This document shows, piece by piece, positions 16,931-25,517 of a stretch of 64,000 nucleotides of DNA. A program made the translations under genes and the position numbers. The stretch covers positions 124,001 to 188,000 of the forward strand of contig PAAX01000014.1 in assembly GCA_002698995.1 (NCBI GenBank), read 5' to 3'. The stretch's first letter is position 1. Each line of letters starts with the position of its first letter. The notes beneath the pieces were generated by a model that was given only the letters and a program-made list of their open reading frames with translations, was not told where the DNA came from and did no database searches. This DNA comes from Ignavibacteriota bacterium. GTDB lineage: Bacteria > Bacteroidota > Ignavibacteria > Ignavibacteriales > Melioribacteraceae.

Positions 16931-17203
16931 GAGATTCCGGTATCCCTTCCAGCATCGCCAAACTTGCGAGGCGAGCGGGAACCGGAATGACTTAATTATT
17001 TCACTCTTTCCTCTGTCGTGCCGGTTTGCAGAGCAATACCGGCATCTCTTACATTTCTTCTTTGAGATTCCGGCATTTCGCTTCGCTGCAGCCGGAATTA
17101 CGCATTCTTCTGTCATGCCGGTTTGCGAAGCAATACCGGCATCTCCTACATTTCTTCTTTGAGATTCCGGCACTTCACTTCGTTTTGGCCGGAATGACAA
17201 GTC
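16931..17203. repeat. 97-bp palindromic repeat array, right side
   Basis: Unit starts (GAGATTCCGG) are at 16931, 17064 and 17161; the last interval is again 97 bp, and the first unit has an extra 36 bp. Palindromic halves are as in the left array (for example GTCATGCCGGTTTGCGAAGC followed by AATACCGGCATCTC). This array fills the space between the GIY-YIG gene and the permease at 17230. Confidence 0.8.
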
Positions 17204-17229
17204 TTTTTGTTTTAAATCAAAGAACTTCT

Positions 17230-18363
17230 CTAATTTCCTAATCTCTTATTGTTTATCACATTAGCTAGAACTAAAAATAAAAGTGCGAATATCATAAGAT
17301 AAACCAACTGCAGCCAGAATACCTCAAAACCTACTCCCCGTAAAATTACTCCCCTTAAAGCAACTATATAAAATTTAGCAGGAGTTATATTCGTCAAGAC
17401 CTGAAGGATTGAAGGCATACTTTCAATTGGGAAAACGAATCCCGATAAAAGGAGCGAAGGAAGCAATGTAGCAAATGTTCCCCCTATAAATGCTACCTGC
17501 TGGCTATCAGAAACTGCTGATATAAATATTCCCAAACTTGTAGAAGCAAAAAGAAAGATGATTGTTGAAATCAAAAGAACCAAATAGCTTCCTTTAACAT
17601 ACACATCAAACAAAATCATTCCCGCAATAAGAATAAACGCAGCATTAATCAAAGCAATAACTAAGTATGGAATTGTTTTCCCAATCAGCAATTCTAATGA
17701 TGTTAACGATGATACATTTATTTGTTCTATTGTTCCTTTCTCTTTTTCTCTAACAAGTGTTAACGAAATTGAAATTGTTGCTGAAACAATTAGTATCATT
17801 GCAATTAATCCCGGAATCAAAAATTTTGTTGACTGCAACTCTGGATTAAACCAAAATCTTGTCTCAATTTTTATTGGAATGTTCTGCTTTATTCCTTTTG
17901 CCTCCAAATGCATCATCTGAATATTACTGTTGTATTTTATAACAGCTCCATTCAAATAATTTCCAATAAGCGATGCGGTGTTGCCGTCAACTCCGTCAAT
18001 CAAAACTTGTAGTGATATATCTTCTTTGTTTCTATAAATCTGTTTTGAAAAATCATTAGGAATTACAATTACTGCCTGTGCATCTTTTTTATCAAGCGTT
18101 GATTTGATTTGAGAATCCATCTCTAAATATTTGATAACCTCAAAATTGTAAGTAGCATTTAATTGATTGATTAATTCTCTGCTTTCTTTCGAATTGTCCA
18201 AATCATAAACAGCGAGCTTTATATTCTCAACATCAAAGTTGACTGCATAACCAAACATTGCAAGTAGAAATGCTGGAAAGAAGAATAAAATGATTAACAT
18301 TCTTTTATCTCTTCCCAATTGCTTAAATTCTTTTTTAGTTATTGCTTTAATTCGATTAATCAT
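17230..18363 (-). CDS. ABC-2 type efflux permease (YbhS-like), first copy
   Basis: 377 residues with the same plan as the 15273 paralogue: RIKAITKKEFKQLGRDKRMLIILFFFPAFLLAMFGYAV at the N-terminus, a periplasmic domain containing NDFSKQIYRNKEDISLQVLIDGVDGNTAS, and the signature LVREKEKGTIEQINVSSLTSLELLIGK before the helix bundle. The start overlaps the stop of the ATPase gene (ATGA), so translation is coupled. It exports a lipophilic or drug-like compound in a TolC-type complex; the substrate is unknown. Confidence 0.9.
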   Translation of the reverse strand: MINRIKAITKKEFKQLGRDKRMLIILFFFPAFLLAMFGYAVNFDVENIKLAVYDLDNSKESRELINQLNATYNFEVIKYLEMDSQIKSTLDKKDAQAVIVIPNDFSKQIYRNKEDISLQVLIDGVDGNTASLIGNYLNGAVIKYNSNIQMMHLEAKGIKQNIPIKIETRFWFNPELQSTKFLIPGLIAMILIVSATISISLTLVREKEKGTIEQINVSSLTSLELLIGKTIPYLVIALINAAFILIAGMILFDVYVKGSYLVLLISTIIFLFASTSLGIFISAVSDSQQVAFIGGTFATLLPSLLLSGFVFPIESMPSILQVLTNITPAKFYIVALRGVILRGVGFEVFWLQLVYLMIFALLFLVLANVINNKRLGN

Positions 18364-19286
18364 TTGTTGTATGTTTTTTCTAAAAGATTAATAAAGACAT
18401 CTTCCAATGTTGGAACTATTTTTTCTATTCTTCTTACTTCAGAAATATTTTTAATCTGATTTTTAATCAATTCAAAATTCTCAAAACCCTTATCAACACT
18501 GAGATGAATATTGTTGCCGAATATTGTAATGTCATTTACAAATTCTGCTTCCTCTAAAATTTCCATAGCTGAGACTGCATTTGTACATTCAATCTCTATA
18601 ATATCGTGATTAAGATATTTCGTTTTTAACTCTGAGGGATTTCCTTCAGCTATAATTTTTCCGGCATTAATCAGCATTATGTTATTACAAAACTCAGCCT
18701 CTTCTAAGTAATGAGTAGTTACAAAAATTGTAATTCCTTCTTCTGAAAGATTAACAATCAAATCCCAAAAACTTCTTCTGGAAATCGGATCAACCCCACT
18801 TGTCGGTTCATCTAAAAAAACAATTTTTGGTTTATGAATAACAGCTGTTCCAAGAGCCAATCTCTGTTTAATCCCACCTGGCAGAGAACCGGTAATAATT
18901 TTTTCTTTCCCAATGAGATTTGAAATTTGGAGAACCCATTTTTTTCTTTCTTCTAAATCTTTTCCTTTTAGACCGTAAACTCCACCAAAGAAGTTTATAT
19001 TTTCTTCAACTGTTAAATCATTATAAAGTGAAAATCTTTGCGACATGTATCCAATGTTAAGCTTAACTTTATCGGGATCGTTTGCTACCGAAAATCCTCC
19101 CACCAAAGCATCTCCTTCGGTAGGTTCAAGAATTCCGCAAAGCATTCTAATTGTAGTAGATTTTCCCGCACCGTTTGCTCCCAAGAATCCGAATATCTCT
19201 CCTTTTTTTACTTTGAAAGAGACATTATCAACGGAAACAAAATCCCCGAATTTTTTAGTTAGATTATTTACTTCAATTGAATACAT
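18360..19286 (-). CDS. ABC transporter ATPase (second, intact)
   Basis: 308 residues. Walker A GANGAGKST (about 36-44), Q-loop YMSQRF (about 91), signature GSLPGGIKQRLALG (the usual LSGG is SLPGG), Walker B KIVFLDEPTSGVDP, and H-loop TTHYLEEAE. The C-terminal extension of about 80 residues is usual for drug or lipid exporters. It overlaps the permease gene by 4 bp. It is similar to the frameshifted ATPase at 20657-21572, so a heterodimeric ATPase pair is likely if that gene is expressed. Confidence 0.92.
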   Translation of the reverse strand: MYSIEVNNLTKKFGDFVSVDNVSFKVKKGEIFGFLGANGAGKSTTIRMLCGILEPTEGDALVGGFSVANDPDKVKLNIGYMSQRFSLYNDLTVEENINFFGGVYGLKGKDLEERKKWVLQISNLIGKEKIITGSLPGGIKQRLALGTAVIHKPKIVFLDEPTSGVDPISRRSFWDLIVNLSEEGITIFVTTHYLEEAEFCNNIMLINAGKIIAEGNPSELKTKYLNHDIIEIECTNAVSAMEILEEAEFVNDITIFGNNIHLSVDKGFENFELIKNQIKNISEVRRIEKIVPTLEDVFINLLEKTYNK

Positions 19287-19330
19287 TTTTATTCATTAAT
19301 TTGTTTGAAAATCTCTTGATCTTGATATTC

Positions 19331-20647
19331 CTAATAAATCTTTTCACCGCTTGATACTAATAATTTTTTTAAGGCAATTATATAATCTGCTTTAGCATTT
19401 GCATCTTTTATTTGAGCTTCTAAAAACTCAACTTCTGCATCAAGTAATTCTGTGCTTGTTGCCGCCTGCATATTATATTTCTCTTTTGTAATTCTATAAT
19501 TCTCTTCGGTTGATTCTAAAAGCTGTAAGGCTGATTTAAGTTTTTCGCTTTCAGCATTAACCGATAAATAGTTTCTATAAACTTCCATTTGAATATTCTC
19601 TTTCAATATTTCTAAAGAGAGTTGAGACAGTTTATACTGCTGTTCTGCCTGTTCTGCTTTAAAGCTTGTTTTACCCCAGTTCCAAATCTCCCAAGAAAGA
19701 TTAACACCAACATCCCATGTATCATTGAACTTGTCCTGAGTTGGCATTATTCTTTGATTTGGTCTGTTGTAATAATAATTTCCAAAAATTGAAATTGTCG
19801 GGAACCAATCTGAGTTTGCTGCAGAAATCATATTCTTTCCGGCTTCTGTTATTTTTTCTGCCGACTTAAGTTCATTCCTCTGCTTATCCGCTTGTTTTAT
19901 ATACTCACTTATATCTTTCAATTCATAATCTGTTTGTTCTATTTCTTCTGTTGGAGTTAATTGTTTCTCAAGAGAAATTCCTATAGTTTTATTGAAAAAC
20001 ATTCTAGCTGTCTCTAGATTTTTTTTCCCTTCTATCAACTGGTAGTTTATGTTTGCTAACTGACTTTTCATTTTCAGCAGATCATTTTTCGTAACCAGTT
20101 CATTGTTAAAAAATTCTTCTGTGTTTTTTAAGTGTTCTTCAATTCTCTTTTTATTTTCTTTTAACAGGAGCACATATTTTTCAGCTTTATATAAATTCCA
20201 GTAAGCTTCATTAATTCTAAGTGCTAGATTATTGATCTCTTGATTGAATGATATTTCTTCTGCTTCAAAAGTTTTTTCTGCCGCAGATTTTAATGAAGAG
20301 AGTTTAAATCCCGTAAATATCGGCTGAGTTACAGATAAGCCAAGATTGTAATTATTCAAAACCGGCTCTTGAATTTTAATTGGGGTTGGTGAAAATGGAA
20401 CTGTTACTTCAAAGGGAGGCACTTCACTCAATCTTATGTAAGCCGCAGAAGCTCTAACAGTGGGCAATAAATATGTCCCGCTCTCTTCATACTTAGCTTT
20501 CGAGAGCTCAACTTTTGTTTTTGCTAGTTTCAATTCTTTGCTGTTAGCAATTCCTATTTCTATACTTTCTTTTAATGATATTTCTTTATTCTGCGCCATT
20601 GTTATTGTTAACGCAATCAAAAAGAATGTTATTAATTTCAATTTCAT
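19331..20647 (-). CDS. TolC-family outer-membrane efflux protein
   Basis: 438 residues. Signal peptide (MKLKLITFFLIALTITMAQ), then two repeated OEP domains of long coiled-coil helices (for example INEAYWNLYKAEKYVLLLKENKKRIEEHLKNTEEFF and NAESEKLKSALQLLESTEENYRITKEKYNMQAATSTELLDAEVEFLEAQ). It forms the trimeric outer-membrane duct. It lies in the efflux operon between the two ATPase genes. Confidence 0.92.
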   Translation of the reverse strand: MKLKLITFFLIALTITMAQNKEISLKESIEIGIANSKELKLAKTKVELSKAKYEESGTYLLPTVRASAAYIRLSEVPPFEVTVPFSPTPIKIQEPVLNNYNLGLSVTQPIFTGFKLSSLKSAAEKTFEAEEISFNQEINNLALRINEAYWNLYKAEKYVLLLKENKKRIEEHLKNTEEFFNNELVTKNDLLKMKSQLANINYQLIEGKKNLETARMFFNKTIGISLEKQLTPTEEIEQTDYELKDISEYIKQADKQRNELKSAEKITEAGKNMISAANSDWFPTISIFGNYYYNRPNQRIMPTQDKFNDTWDVGVNLSWEIWNWGKTSFKAEQAEQQYKLSQLSLEILKENIQMEVYRNYLSVNAESEKLKSALQLLESTEENYRITKEKYNMQAATSTELLDAEVEFLEAQIKDANAKADYIIALKKLLVSSGEKIY

Positions 20648-20656
20648 ATTGATGCC

Positions 20657-21572
20657 TTAATTTGCGTTTGTAATTAAATGCATAAAAACGTTTTCTAAAC
20701 TTGGAGTTACTCTTCTAAGATCATGAATTTCAATTGATTCATGCTCTAGTAAAGGTTTTATTTTTTGTTCAAGCTCAAGTTCATTTTCAAGAAGAAGACT
20801 AATTCTATCTCCGAATAAATGAACTTCATACTTTTGCTGATTTTTAATTAAAGAATAGGCTTTTCTCGCCGGAGTGCAGACAACTTCAAAAACTATCCGG
20901 GAAATTTCTTTTTTGATTTCTTCAGGTTTATTGCATGCTATTATTTCACCTTTGTTCATCATTGCTACTCTGTTGCATCTTTCTGCTTCATCCAGATATG
21001 GAGTTGTCATTATAATTGTCAGCCCATCCTTTTGTAATTCCGCAAGAATTTTCCAGAAATCCCTGCGTGAAACAGGATCAACACCGGTTGTAGGTTCATC
21101 TAAAAATAGAATTTTAGGTTTATGAATTAAGCTGCATGCAAGAGCTAATTTCTGCTTCATTCCTCCCGAAAGTTTATCAGCTAATCGATCTCTAAAGCTT
21201 GATAATCTTGTAAATTCTAGTAACTGATTTCTTCTATCTTCATAATCTTTAACATTATGAATCTCTGCAAAGAATTCGATGTTTTCATCAACGGTTAAAT
21301 CTCCATACAAGCTGAACTTCTGTGACAAGTAACCTATATTTTTTTTGGATTTCCTTTTTCTCTTTTGTTATATTTTTATTAAGAATTTTTACCTCACCTG
21401 AGTCAGGATTTATTAGCCCGCACAGCATTCTGATTGTTGTTGTTTTACCTGCACCATCAGGTCCTACCAAACCAAACATTTCACCGGATTTAATTTCCAA
21501 TGAAATCCCGTTCACTGCCTTAATTTCAGCAAAACTTTTTTCAAGATTATTTATGGTTATTATTGAATTCAT
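20657..21572 (-). pseudogene. ABC transporter ATPase split by a one-base shift in an A8 tract
   Basis: The N-terminal part (ATG 21572, Walker [10 protein letters not shown]) and the C-terminal part (signature LSGGMKQKLALA, Walker B KILFLDEPTTGVDP) lie in different frames. They meet at an A8 run on the coding strand (plus 21338-21345). With seven As the reading would be [25 protein letters not shown], exactly the sequence expected from the intact paralogue. So the protein is complete but for one base. Causes: true inactivation, a sequencing error, or transcriptional slippage on A8 that restores some full-length product. All other catalytic motifs are intact. The start is 2 bp after the stop of the fusion-protein gene. 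Confidence 0.85.
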
Positions 21573-21574
21573 TT

Positions 21575-22540
21575 TCAATCTAAATAAATTTTTACGTCTG
21601 CCGGAAGTCCGGGTTTTAATTCAAAGTTATTATTAGCTGCTTCAACCTTTACGGCAAATACAAGTTTTGTTCTTTCATCCTTAGTCTGAATAGTTTTGGG
21701 TGTAAATTCAGCTTCTTGTGAAATGTAAGTTATTTTCCCTTCATAAATTTTATCTGGATAAGTATCAATTTTAATCTCAGCTTTGTCTCCCAGATTTAGT
21801 TTTCCTAAATCGGTTTCCTGTACATAAACATAAATTTCTGCATTACTTAGATTACTAATCTTAAATAAAGATGACTGAGGAACTACCATTTCCCCAATTT
21901 CTACAAGTTGATTTGTAACTACTCCAGCAGTTGGAGCCGTAACAAAACAATCTGAAATTGTTTTCTTAATCAGGTTTAATGCCGCTTCGGCTTGATTAAC
22001 TTTAGCTTTAGCTGCTGATAGTTCTTCAGGTCTTGCAAAGTTTTTAAGCTTTCGTAAATTCTCTTCTGCTTGTCTTAATTGTGATTTTGTAATTTCATAT
22101 TTAGCTGATATTTCATCAAACTGTTTTTTGGTAATTGCTTTTTTTTCATAAAGATTTTTAAATCTTTGAAAATCGGCATAAACAGTCTCGTAATTTTGCT
22201 TTATCTGAAAGAGAGTTTCTTCAGCATTAGATAAATCTTCTTTTCTGGCACCATTAATTAAAAGATTATAATTAGCCTCTGCCGCTTCCAAAGCTGCTTC
22301 TGCTTGGCTTTTTTGAAGTTCATAATTTTCATGGTCTATTACCAGAAGAGTATCACCAATTACAACGGATTCTCCTTCAGAGGCATTTAGCTTTACTATT
22401 TGTCCGGCTGTTTTCGAGCTTACCGTTACAGAAACAGTTTCAATTGTTCCGCTTAATTCTAATTGGTTTTCATTATTATTTGAGCTGCATGCTGTAATAA
22501 TCAGCAGAAGAGTAATTAATGTAATTTGAATCGACTTCAT
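21575..22540 (-). CDS. Membrane fusion protein (HlyD/YbhG-type), lipoprotein
   Basis: 321 residues. A lipobox (ITACSS, Cys18) indicates a lipid-anchored periplasmic adaptor. It has a biotinyl-lipoyl-like half ([36 protein letters not shown]), a coiled-coil hairpin of about 90 residues, the second lipoyl half ([29 protein letters not shown]) and a C-terminal beta-barrel. It links the ABC permease to TolC. It begins directly after the TetR stop (TAAATG). Confidence 0.92.
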   Translation of the reverse strand: MKSIQITLITLLLIITACSSNNNENQLELSGTIETVSVTVSSKTAGQIVKLNASEGESVVIGDTLLVIDHENYELQKSQAEAALEAAEANYNLLINGARKEDLSNAEETLFQIKQNYETVYADFQRFKNLYEKKAITKKQFDEISAKYEITKSQLRQAEENLRKLKNFARPEELSAAKAKVNQAEAALNLIKKTISDCFVTAPTAGVVTNQLVEIGEMVVPQSSLFKISNLSNAEIYVYVQETDLGKLNLGDKAEIKIDTYPDKIYEGKITYISQEAEFTPKTIQTKDERTKLVFAVKVEAANNNFELKPGLPADVKIYLD

Positions 22541-23146
22541 TTATTCACCCAATTTAATTTCTTTAAGAATTTTACGCCCCTTTTTGGTAAAGATTCCATT
22601 GAAGAGAATGGTAAGAGTATGCGTTGCCGCTACATTTGCCGAAAAATTATTGTGAAGTAAAAATTCGGGATTTATAACTCCTCTCGCACCAGATATTAGA
22701 ACGGTTATAATTATTTCATTTGGAATATCAACAATAACCTCTTCCCTTTTTCCTTGTTCTATAATTTTTCCAAGCTGTTCATACATAAGGGCTGTTCTAA
22801 AATTATCTATCTTCTCCCAAATTTGCGGATTGTAATATTTAATTTCTTTTATCCAATTATCCCCAGCCTTTAGGAGGAAATTGACAATGAAGAAATAAAC
22901 TTTTCTCAGTTTGACGATTGTGGTTTCATCGGAAGAGACGATATCAATATATCCATCTCTAACGGTTGCAGTGAAGTTATCTATTACACTCATTATTAAT
23001 TCATCTTTAGATGAAAAAAGTTTGTAGATCGTTTTCTTTGAAATCTTAAGATTTTTAGCTACATAATCCATTGTAACATTCTTAAGACCATTTTTAAAGA
23101 ACTCTTCTCTGCAAAAATTAATGATTTTTTCTTTTTCTTGGCTCAT
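22541..23146 (-). CDS. TetR-family repressor of the efflux operon
   Basis: 201 residues. The N-terminal helix-turn-helix is clear (EFFKNGLKNVTMDYVAKNLKISKKTIYKLFSSKDELI); the rest is a helical ligand-binding domain. It is the first gene of the MFP-ATPase-TolC-ATPase-permease operon. Upstream lie a TTGACA-17-TATATT promoter and GGAAACTA half-sites, pointing to self-repression. The ligand, probably an exported compound, is unknown. Confidence 0.93.
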   Translation of the reverse strand: MSQEKEKIINFCREEFFKNGLKNVTMDYVAKNLKISKKTIYKLFSSKDELIMSVIDNFTATVRDGYIDIVSSDETTIVKLRKVYFFIVNFLLKAGDNWIKEIKYYNPQIWEKIDNFRTALMYEQLGKIIEQGKREEVIVDIPNEIIITVLISGARGVINPEFLLHNNFSANVAATHTLTILFNGIFTKKGRKILKEIKLGE

Positions 23147-23147
23147 A

Positions 23148-23215
23148 GGAAACTATTCTGTTGTTTTTAGTTTCCAATATAATACATGGAAACTAATATG
23201 TCAAGCAATAGTTTC
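23148..23215 (-). promoter_or_regulatory. TetR-type promoter/operator of the efflux operon
   Basis: Four half-sites in alternating orientation: GGAAACTA (23148-23155), TAGTTTCC (23168-23175), GGAAACTA (23188-23195) and TAGTTTC (23209-23215), about 20 bp apart. A promoter on the minus strand, TTGACA at 23204-23199, 17 bp, TATATT at 23181-23176, overlaps them: one half-site lies in the spacer and one directly after the -10. Binding of the TetR dimer would block transcription. The leader is short (about 20-25 nt). Confidence 0.75.
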
Positions 23216-23245
23216 TATAGTTTTTACGAGGTGTCTATGACAAGG

Positions 23246-23809
23246 TTATTTAGAGTGTTTTATTATAAATTCTTCAATCTCTTTAAAATTGGATAACTCA
23301 ATAAATCTCCATTCTTTAATTTTTTCATTCTTCACTGCAAAAACAGATCGATTAATAGTCATTTCATATTTCTTGCTTATTGAGTTCTTTTTATATTGAT
23401 TGGAGTACTTTTTCCAAGCAGTCTCATTTTCATATTCTATCCAAGCAAGTATATCTTCAGCACGAGATATTAAATCTGAAGTACTAAGATTATCCGGTGG
23501 CGGAGGAATTTCTAAACTTAATTTAATTTTAGCATTAAGCCTTACTAAATTAAAACCATCTAATCGGTTTATTTCGCCAATGTTTAATATTCTAAAAGAT
23601 TCAATATTCTTCTTGTTGAATTCTTTTTCTCGTTTACCAAAATATTTTTCGTAATCGAAGTCATCAAAATGTTTTGGCAGCTGATTAAAATCTTTTTTCT
23701 TAAAGAGTTGAGAGTACTTCTCAAAGTCAGTTTGTATTTCATTTTTGTAATCACTTTGTGAAAAGAGACTAATTACAACAATTAGTAGACCGATAAGATA
23801 TTTTTTCAT
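23246..23809 (-). CDS. Secreted hypothetical protein
   Basis: 187 residues. Signal peptide (KKYLIGLLIVVISLFSQS) and a charged helical domain with LSLEIPPPPDNLSTSDLISRAEDILAWIEYE, then RSVFAVKNEKIKEWRFIELS, which resembles the end of a SnoaL/NTF2-like fold, as in small envelope proteins that carry a protein-specific cleft. No family assigned. There is an AAGGAAG ribosome site; the gene lies 25 bp after the stop of the 23835-24497 gene on the same strand. Confidence 0.55.
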   Translation of the reverse strand: MKKYLIGLLIVVISLFSQSDYKNEIQTDFEKYSQLFKKKDFNQLPKHFDDFDYEKYFGKREKEFNKKNIESFRILNIGEINRLDGFNLVRLNAKIKLSLEIPPPPDNLSTSDLISRAEDILAWIEYENETAWKKYSNQYKKNSISKKYEMTINRSVFAVKNEKIKEWRFIELSNFKEIEEFIIKHSK

Positions 23810-23834
23810 TCTGCTTCCTTTAAATATTTATAAG

Positions 23835-24497
23835 CTACCCTGCAGAAGCACCAATTGCAATTGCGCCTACAAATACTATGGCACTAAGTCCCAATATAAA
23901 CCAAAGCAGAAATGAATCTCCCCCGTCATCATATTCTTTACCCGGCATTGTATTAATTCTGGCAGCATCTGAAAGTCCTGACGAAGATCTTTTATTGAAT
24001 TTGGAATGATTAGAAGAATATTTTGCATCCGGACCATAATTTCCCGATTTGTACCATTGTTCCCATTTTGTATTAATAAAAACATATTCATATAGGTGCG
24101 TTGCTTTTAATCCTTTATCATCAAACTTATCTTTTGTGCTTTTGAATTCATCAAAGCTTCCGTTTCGCATCTCTAGACTGCTGGAAATAACTTCAATTTT
24201 TGCATCATATTTATCCTTGGCAAAAGGGTAAAAATTATTTTTCAACCATTCGTTAACTGTCTTTTTTTTATCAATGTCATAAATCTGAGATGTACCATCA
24301 GGCAGTTCATACGCTAGTGAAATGAACTCTTCAATTTTTACGACCTTTGTTTTAGTCTTATTGTATGTTGCATTAAACTTGATTTGACCTTGAATCCAAA
24401 TTATTACTTTAGATTCAGAATAATCCTCTGCATTTATAGAATTGAAATTTCCAACTAGATAAAAAATGATCAAAAACCAAAGAGTAGTTTTCTTCAT
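23835..24497 (-). CDS. Membrane-anchored hypothetical protein with N-terminal signal
   Basis: 220 residues. N-terminal signal peptide (residues 1-23), a charged domain, a disordered Ser/Asn-rich linker (SSNHSKFNKRSSSGLSDAARINTMPGKEYDDGGDS) and one C-terminal hydrophobic helix with small residues (FLLWFILGLSAIVFVGAIAIGASAG). A strong GGAGG site precedes the ATG. It is the first gene of a two-gene transcript with 23246-23809. The gene to the right is divergent. No family recognised. Confidence 0.55.
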   Translation of the reverse strand: MKKTTLWFLIIFYLVGNFNSINAEDYSESKVIIWIQGQIKFNATYNKTKTKVVKIEEFISLAYELPDGTSQIYDIDKKKTVNEWLKNNFYPFAKDKYDAKIEVISSSLEMRNGSFDEFKSTKDKFDDKGLKATHLYEYVFINTKWEQWYKSGNYGPDAKYSSNHSKFNKRSSSGLSDAARINTMPGKEYDDGGDSFLLWFILGLSAIVFVGAIAIGASAG

Positions 24498-24585
24498 TAA
24501 TCCTCCATTTTAAAAAAACTATTCGGATTGCGGGAGTTTTAATTGAGCTTTATTGTGATTTTAAGTTAAATAATAACTTAACTTG

Positions 24586-24613
24586 AAAAAATACCCCAAT
24601 TGAGGTATTTTTT
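24586..24613. promoter_or_regulatory. 28-bp near-perfect palindrome between divergent genes
   Basis: AAAAAATACC-CCAATTGA-GGTATTTTTT: ten-base arms are exact, and the whole run has one mismatched pair. It sits 59 bp before the LuxR-type gene and 89 bp before the minus-strand gene, so it reads as an operator for the adjacent regulator. The A/T-flanked stem also has a terminator shape, but no gene ends here. Confidence 0.5.
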
Positions 24614-24671
24614 GATTTAGTTTTAATAAAAGGCCCCTCAATAAGATATAGTGAATTAAATTGGTCTAACA

Positions 24672-25475
24672 ATGAACAAAAATATTGATAGCCTAATTAA
24701 TTTTTACAAAGAGCAAATTTCTAATCATATTTCAGAGGTTAAGCAATATCAAGTTTCAAAAGAATTAAAGCGATTTGCTTCCTTGTTTACACCGGGAAAG
24801 TTTTACTATTATGTAATTAATTTTCAAAATCTTGCAATGGATTTTGTAAGCAGCGGCACAAAGGATGTTTTGGGAATTGAACCATCGGATTTTACTGTAA
24901 ATGAACTACTGAATCGAATTCATCCTGAAGATTTAGAAGCGATGAAAAAGAAAGAAGCTCTTGCTGCAGATTTTTTATTGAATTTTTTAAGCGGTGATGA
25001 AAGTACACAGTATAAAGTAATTTATTTCTTTAGAATTCTTGGAAGGAATAATAAATACAAAAAGATTCTTCATCAAACCACAGTTCTTTCTGTTGCCGAA
25101 TCCGGTAAGCTTCATCATGTTTTGGGAATTCATACTGATGTAACTCATTACCCAATTTTATTCAATAATTATATTTCTCTTATTAGTCTTGAACATGAAA
25201 AATCATATTATAATTTAGATCCGAATATAAGCACAACATTTACAGATTTGATAAACGAACAAAATACTGTAAAAGACTTATGCTCCACGCTTACATCTAA
25301 GGAAAAGCAAATAGTTGCATATTTGGTCAAAGGTTATTCCAGTAAGGAAATTGCTTCTGAACTGAATATTTCCTTTGAAACTGTTAGGACACACAGAAAA
25401 AACATTTTGCGCAAAACAATGTGTAAAAATAGAGCAGAATTAATTTCACGCTGCATTATTGAAGGGACAATTTAA
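24672..25475 (+). CDS. PAS-like sensor with LuxR-type DNA-binding domain
   Basis: 267 residues. Residues about 45-165 form a PAS-like domain (FYYYVINFQNLAMDFVSSGTKDVLGIEPSDFTVNELLNRIHPEDLEAM, then VLGIHTDVTHYPIL). Residues about 205-265 are a LuxR helix-turn-helix: LTSKEKQIVAYLVKGYSSKEIASELNISFETVRTHRKNILRK. It is a one-component cytoplasmic transcription factor; the signal is unknown. The palindrome at 24586-24613 lies just upstream and is a candidate target. Confidence 0.88.
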   Translation: MNKNIDSLINFYKEQISNHISEVKQYQVSKELKRFASLFTPGKFYYYVINFQNLAMDFVSSGTKDVLGIEPSDFTVNELLNRIHPEDLEAMKKKEALAADFLLNFLSGDESTQYKVIYFFRILGRNNKYKKILHQTTVLSVAESGKLHHVLGIHTDVTHYPILFNNYISLISLEHEKSYYNLDPNISTTFTDLINEQNTVKDLCSTLTSKEKQIVAYLVKGYSSKEIASELNISFETVRTHRKNILRKTMCKNRAELISRCIIEGTI

Positions 25476-25517
25476 TATTAATATTTCAATTACGTTTTAG
25501 GAATTGGAAAATCTTAT

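Noticed and set aside
16910-17200. N-terminal extension of the GIY-YIG gene
   Set aside because: The extra 97 residues are translated 97-bp repeat sequence. The family starts at the inner ATG at 16909.
16438-17203. CRISPR array
   Set aside because: Units are about 97 bp, palindromic and nearly contiguous without unique spacers of 30-40 bp; no cas genes are near.
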